Below are positions 14,163 through 15,602 of a stretch of DNA of 15,602 nucleotides, in pieces (positions within the stretch are counted from its first letter, which is position 1; every line of letters begins with the position of its first letter). Source of the stretch: Actinomycetes bacterium (GTDB lineage: Bacteria > Actinomycetota > Acidimicrobiia > Acidimicrobiales > Palsa-688); the NCBI GenBank assembly GCA_021808665.1, contig JAKBBA010000078.1, forward strand, positions 1 through 15,602. Direction: 5' to 3'. Made by a program: the position numbers and the translations under genes. The notes under the pieces are model-generated. The model was not told the origin of the DNA. It saw nothing but the letters and a program-made list of their open reading frames with translations, and searched no databases.

Positions 14163-14975
14163 TCAGCAGAAGCGGGTGCTCACCGATCCGAGCCCGCTTA
14201 TCGTGGCGACGAGCTCGGATCCCAACCGGGCGGGAACCATTGGGCCGAGAGCCCCGGTCATGATCACGTCGCCAGCCCTGAGCGGGACACCCCTGGCACA
14301 CAGGGTGTCAGCCAGCCACCTCGCCGCGTTGAGCGGATGTCCGAGGCAGTCCGAACCGGCACCGGATGAGACGACCGTGCCGTCCATGGACATCGACATG
14401 GCGACTTGCCTCAGGTCCACGTCCCTGAGAGGAACCGGTCGCCCGCCCAGCACGTAGACGCCGCCGCTCGCGTTGTCGGCGACCGTGTCCAGCAGGGTGA
14501 TGTCCCAACCCTCTATCCGGCTGTCGGCCACCTCGATGGCCGGTACGGCGAAAGCTACGGCGCGGACGATCTCGGCGAAGCCATGCGGTGCCGAGTCGAG
14601 GTCCCGGTCGACAACGACCGCCACCTCTGCCTCCACGCGGGGCTGCAGAAGGCCCGAGAAGGCGAGCTCCGCCCCGTCAGAGTGCTCCATATCCACGAAG
14701 AGGGTTCCGAAGTCAGGCTCTCCCACGCCGAGCTGGCCCTGCACAGCCTTGGAGGTGAGCCCGATCTTGCGGCCCGATATTCTCCGCCCGGCCGCCAGGT
14801 CGATGGCCGTGTTTCGTTCCTGGATCTCGTATCCCACCTCGACGCCGGCGTCAGAGTCGAACATTGTCCGAACCGGCGGGCAGGGCTTGGACTGTGCGGC
14901 GGCCTGGCGTAAAGCGCCGGCTGCTGCAGCGACCGCTGCTTCGCGTCCGGCGGAGAACCCTGTCCCGCCGACCAA
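14163..14975 (-). CDS. 2-keto-4-pentenoate hydratase-like enzyme (MhpD/DmpE/TesE type, FAH superfamily)
   Basis: This is a roughly 270-residue enzyme of the fumarylacetoacetate-hydrolase superfamily. It probably hydrates a 2-hydroxypenta-2,4-dienoate to 4-hydroxy-2-oxo acid in a meta-cleavage pathway. Signatures, numbered from the upstream TTG, are GRKIGLTSKAVQGQLGVGEP (70-89), PRVEAEVAVVVDRDL (114-128), VPAIEVADSR (146-155), DNASGG (169-174), LGHPLNA (213-219) and AGDVIMTGALGPMVPA (236-251). E117, E119 and E150 are the likely divalent-metal ligands. Two TTG starts are possible. The one at 14981 overlaps the stop of the upstream crotonase-fold gene, while the one at 14975 has GAGGGG at an ideal 8 nt, so I chose the latter. 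No aldolase or acylating acetaldehyde dehydrogenase is in the window, and the pathway partners may lie beyond the right edge. Confidence 0.88.
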   Translation of the reverse strand: MVGGTGFSAGREAAVAAAAGALRQAAAQSKPCPPVRTMFDSDAGVEVGYEIQERNTAIDLAAGRRISGRKIGLTSKAVQGQLGVGEPDFGTLFVDMEHSDGAELAFSGLLQPRVEAEVAVVVDRDLDSAPHGFAEIVRAVAFAVPAIEVADSRIEGWDITLLDTVADNASGGVYVLGGRPVPLRDVDLRQVAMSMSMDGTVVSSGAGSDCLGHPLNAARWLADTLCARGVPLRAGDVIMTGALGPMVPARLGSELVATISGLGSVSTRFC

Positions 14976-14977
14976 CT

Positions 14978-15602
14978 TCAACGCCCCTCGAAGTTCGCTG
15001 ATCGGCGCTCGGCAAAAGCCGTTATCCCCTCGCGGAAGTCCGACGTGGAGAAAAGCTGCATCGTCTGGAGCAGCACGTGGTGGGTGTGACTCTCGAAGTC
15101 TTCGGACAGGCCGTGGCGGAAGAGTCTTTTCATCGCCTGCACTGCCAGAGGAGCGTTCGCCGCTATCTCAGCTGCCCAGTCGTGGGCCACTCCGAGGAGG
15201 TCTTCGTCGGCTACGGCCAGGTTGGCCAGGCCGAGCTCGCAGGCTGTGGCAGCGTCAATGTCACGGCCGAGGAAGCCGATCTCGGCGGCTTTGGCCCAGC
15301 CGACCAGGCGCGGCAAGTACCAGGTGCCGCCGCTTTCGGGGACGACCCCCCTTTTGGCGAAGCCGGGCATGAGCACAGAGGAGCTCCCGACGATTCGAAT
15401 GTCGCAGCCGAGGGCGAGGTCGAAGCCGTACCCGGCGGCTGCGCCGTTGACCGCCGCTATCACCGGCGTGTCCATCTGGGCTAACACGACCGTCGGCAGG
15501 TGGCGGGTGCGTAGAGCTCCGACCGTCGACCAGCCCGACTGGGAGGCCTCCGACCCGATGCCCGACCCTGACAGGGCGTCTTTAATGTCGAGGCCTGCAC
15601 AG
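14978..15602 (-). CDS. Enoyl-CoA hydratase/isomerase (crotonase) family protein, N-terminus beyond the window
   Basis: About 207 residues of a crotonase-fold protein are in the window, and the reading frame is open to the right edge without a stop. The GTG at 15487 is therefore not the start. The outermost in-window residues read CAGLDIKDALSGSG, the middle of the oxyanion-hole motif FCAGxDIxD, so some 50-65 N-terminal residues are missing. DTPVIAAVNGAAAGYGFDLA, RGVVPESGGTWYLPRLVG and the terminal EGITAFAERRSANFEGR are typical. The hydratase Glu144 position appears to be Asp and the Glu164 position Phe. A Glu in VVPESGG (codon 15335-15337) sits where enoyl-CoA isomerases keep their acid. The stop overlaps or abuts the start of the 2-keto-4-pentenoate-hydratase-like gene, so the two are translationally coupled. 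Its role may be in ring-cleavage-product or side-chain degradation. Confidence 0.9.
   Translation of the reverse strand, partial: CAGLDIKDALSGSGIGSEASQSGWSTVGALRTRHLPTVVLAQMDTPVIAAVNGAAAGYGFDLALGCDIRIVGSSSVLMPGFAKRGVVPESGGTWYLPRLVGWAKAAEIGFLGRDIDAATACELGLANLAVADEDLLGVAHDWAAEIAANAPLAVQAMKRLFRHGLSEDFESHTHHVLLQTMQLFSTSDFREGITAFAERRSANFEGR

Overview
The window is GC-rich, densely coding chromosomal DNA with many GTG and TTG starts. It suggests an actinobacterium, perhaps Acidimicrobiia. Supporting points are a mycothiol-dependent maleylpyruvate-isomerase-like enzyme with its metal ligands, a methylcrotonyl-CoA-carboxylase operon built like the actinobacterial accD1-accA1-fadE19/acdH type, and an iron-sulfur bacterial photolyase. 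The phylum is an inference and the class a guess. I see no rRNA, tRNA, CRISPR array, insertion sequence or phage gene.

Layout from left to right. Positions 1-172 may hold the tail of an upstream gene, followed by an A/C-rich leader. Then come an NCS1 nucleobase permease (173-1615, +) and an enoyl-CoA-hydratase-fold gene (1696-2472, +). A second enoyl-CoA-hydratase-fold gene converges on it (2530-3312, -). A divergent 234-bp spacer leads to an orphan radical SAM/twitch-SPASM enzyme (3547-4740, +). Convergent to that is a TauE/SafE-type exporter (4759-5529, -), which lies downstream of rsgA (5638-6759, -). A short divergent spacer carrying two similar hairpin palindromes separates rsgA from the maleylpyruvate-isomerase-like gene (6841-7482, +).

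The core of the window is a tight + strand operon: carboxyltransferase beta (7569-9173), biotin carboxylase/biotin carrier alpha (9177-11216) and an acyl-CoA dehydrogenase (11224-12360). Together these fit branched-chain (leucine or related isoprenoid) acyl-CoA catabolism: dehydrogenation, then biotin-dependent carboxylation of the 3-methyl-enoyl-CoA. The hydratase step could be supplied by one of the enoyl-CoA-hydratase-fold genes. No HMG-CoA lyase or CoA-transferase is in the window. Directly behind the operon lies a wrecked LOG-family gene (12364-12610), whose start and end survive but whose middle is deleted.

The right end is a - strand operon: a third enoyl-CoA-hydratase-fold gene entering from beyond the right edge (14978 to >15602), a 2-keto-4-pentenoate-hydratase-like enzyme (14163-14975) and an FeS-BCP/PhrB-type photolyase (12590-14140).

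Most of the window is ordinary catabolic and housekeeping content. The points most worth a second look are the LOG deletion remnant, the non-canonical active sites of all three hydratase-fold paralogs, the orphan radical SAM enzyme, the photolyase in a catabolic operon, and several palindromes near gene starts that could be operators. I did not find a convincing entirely new system.
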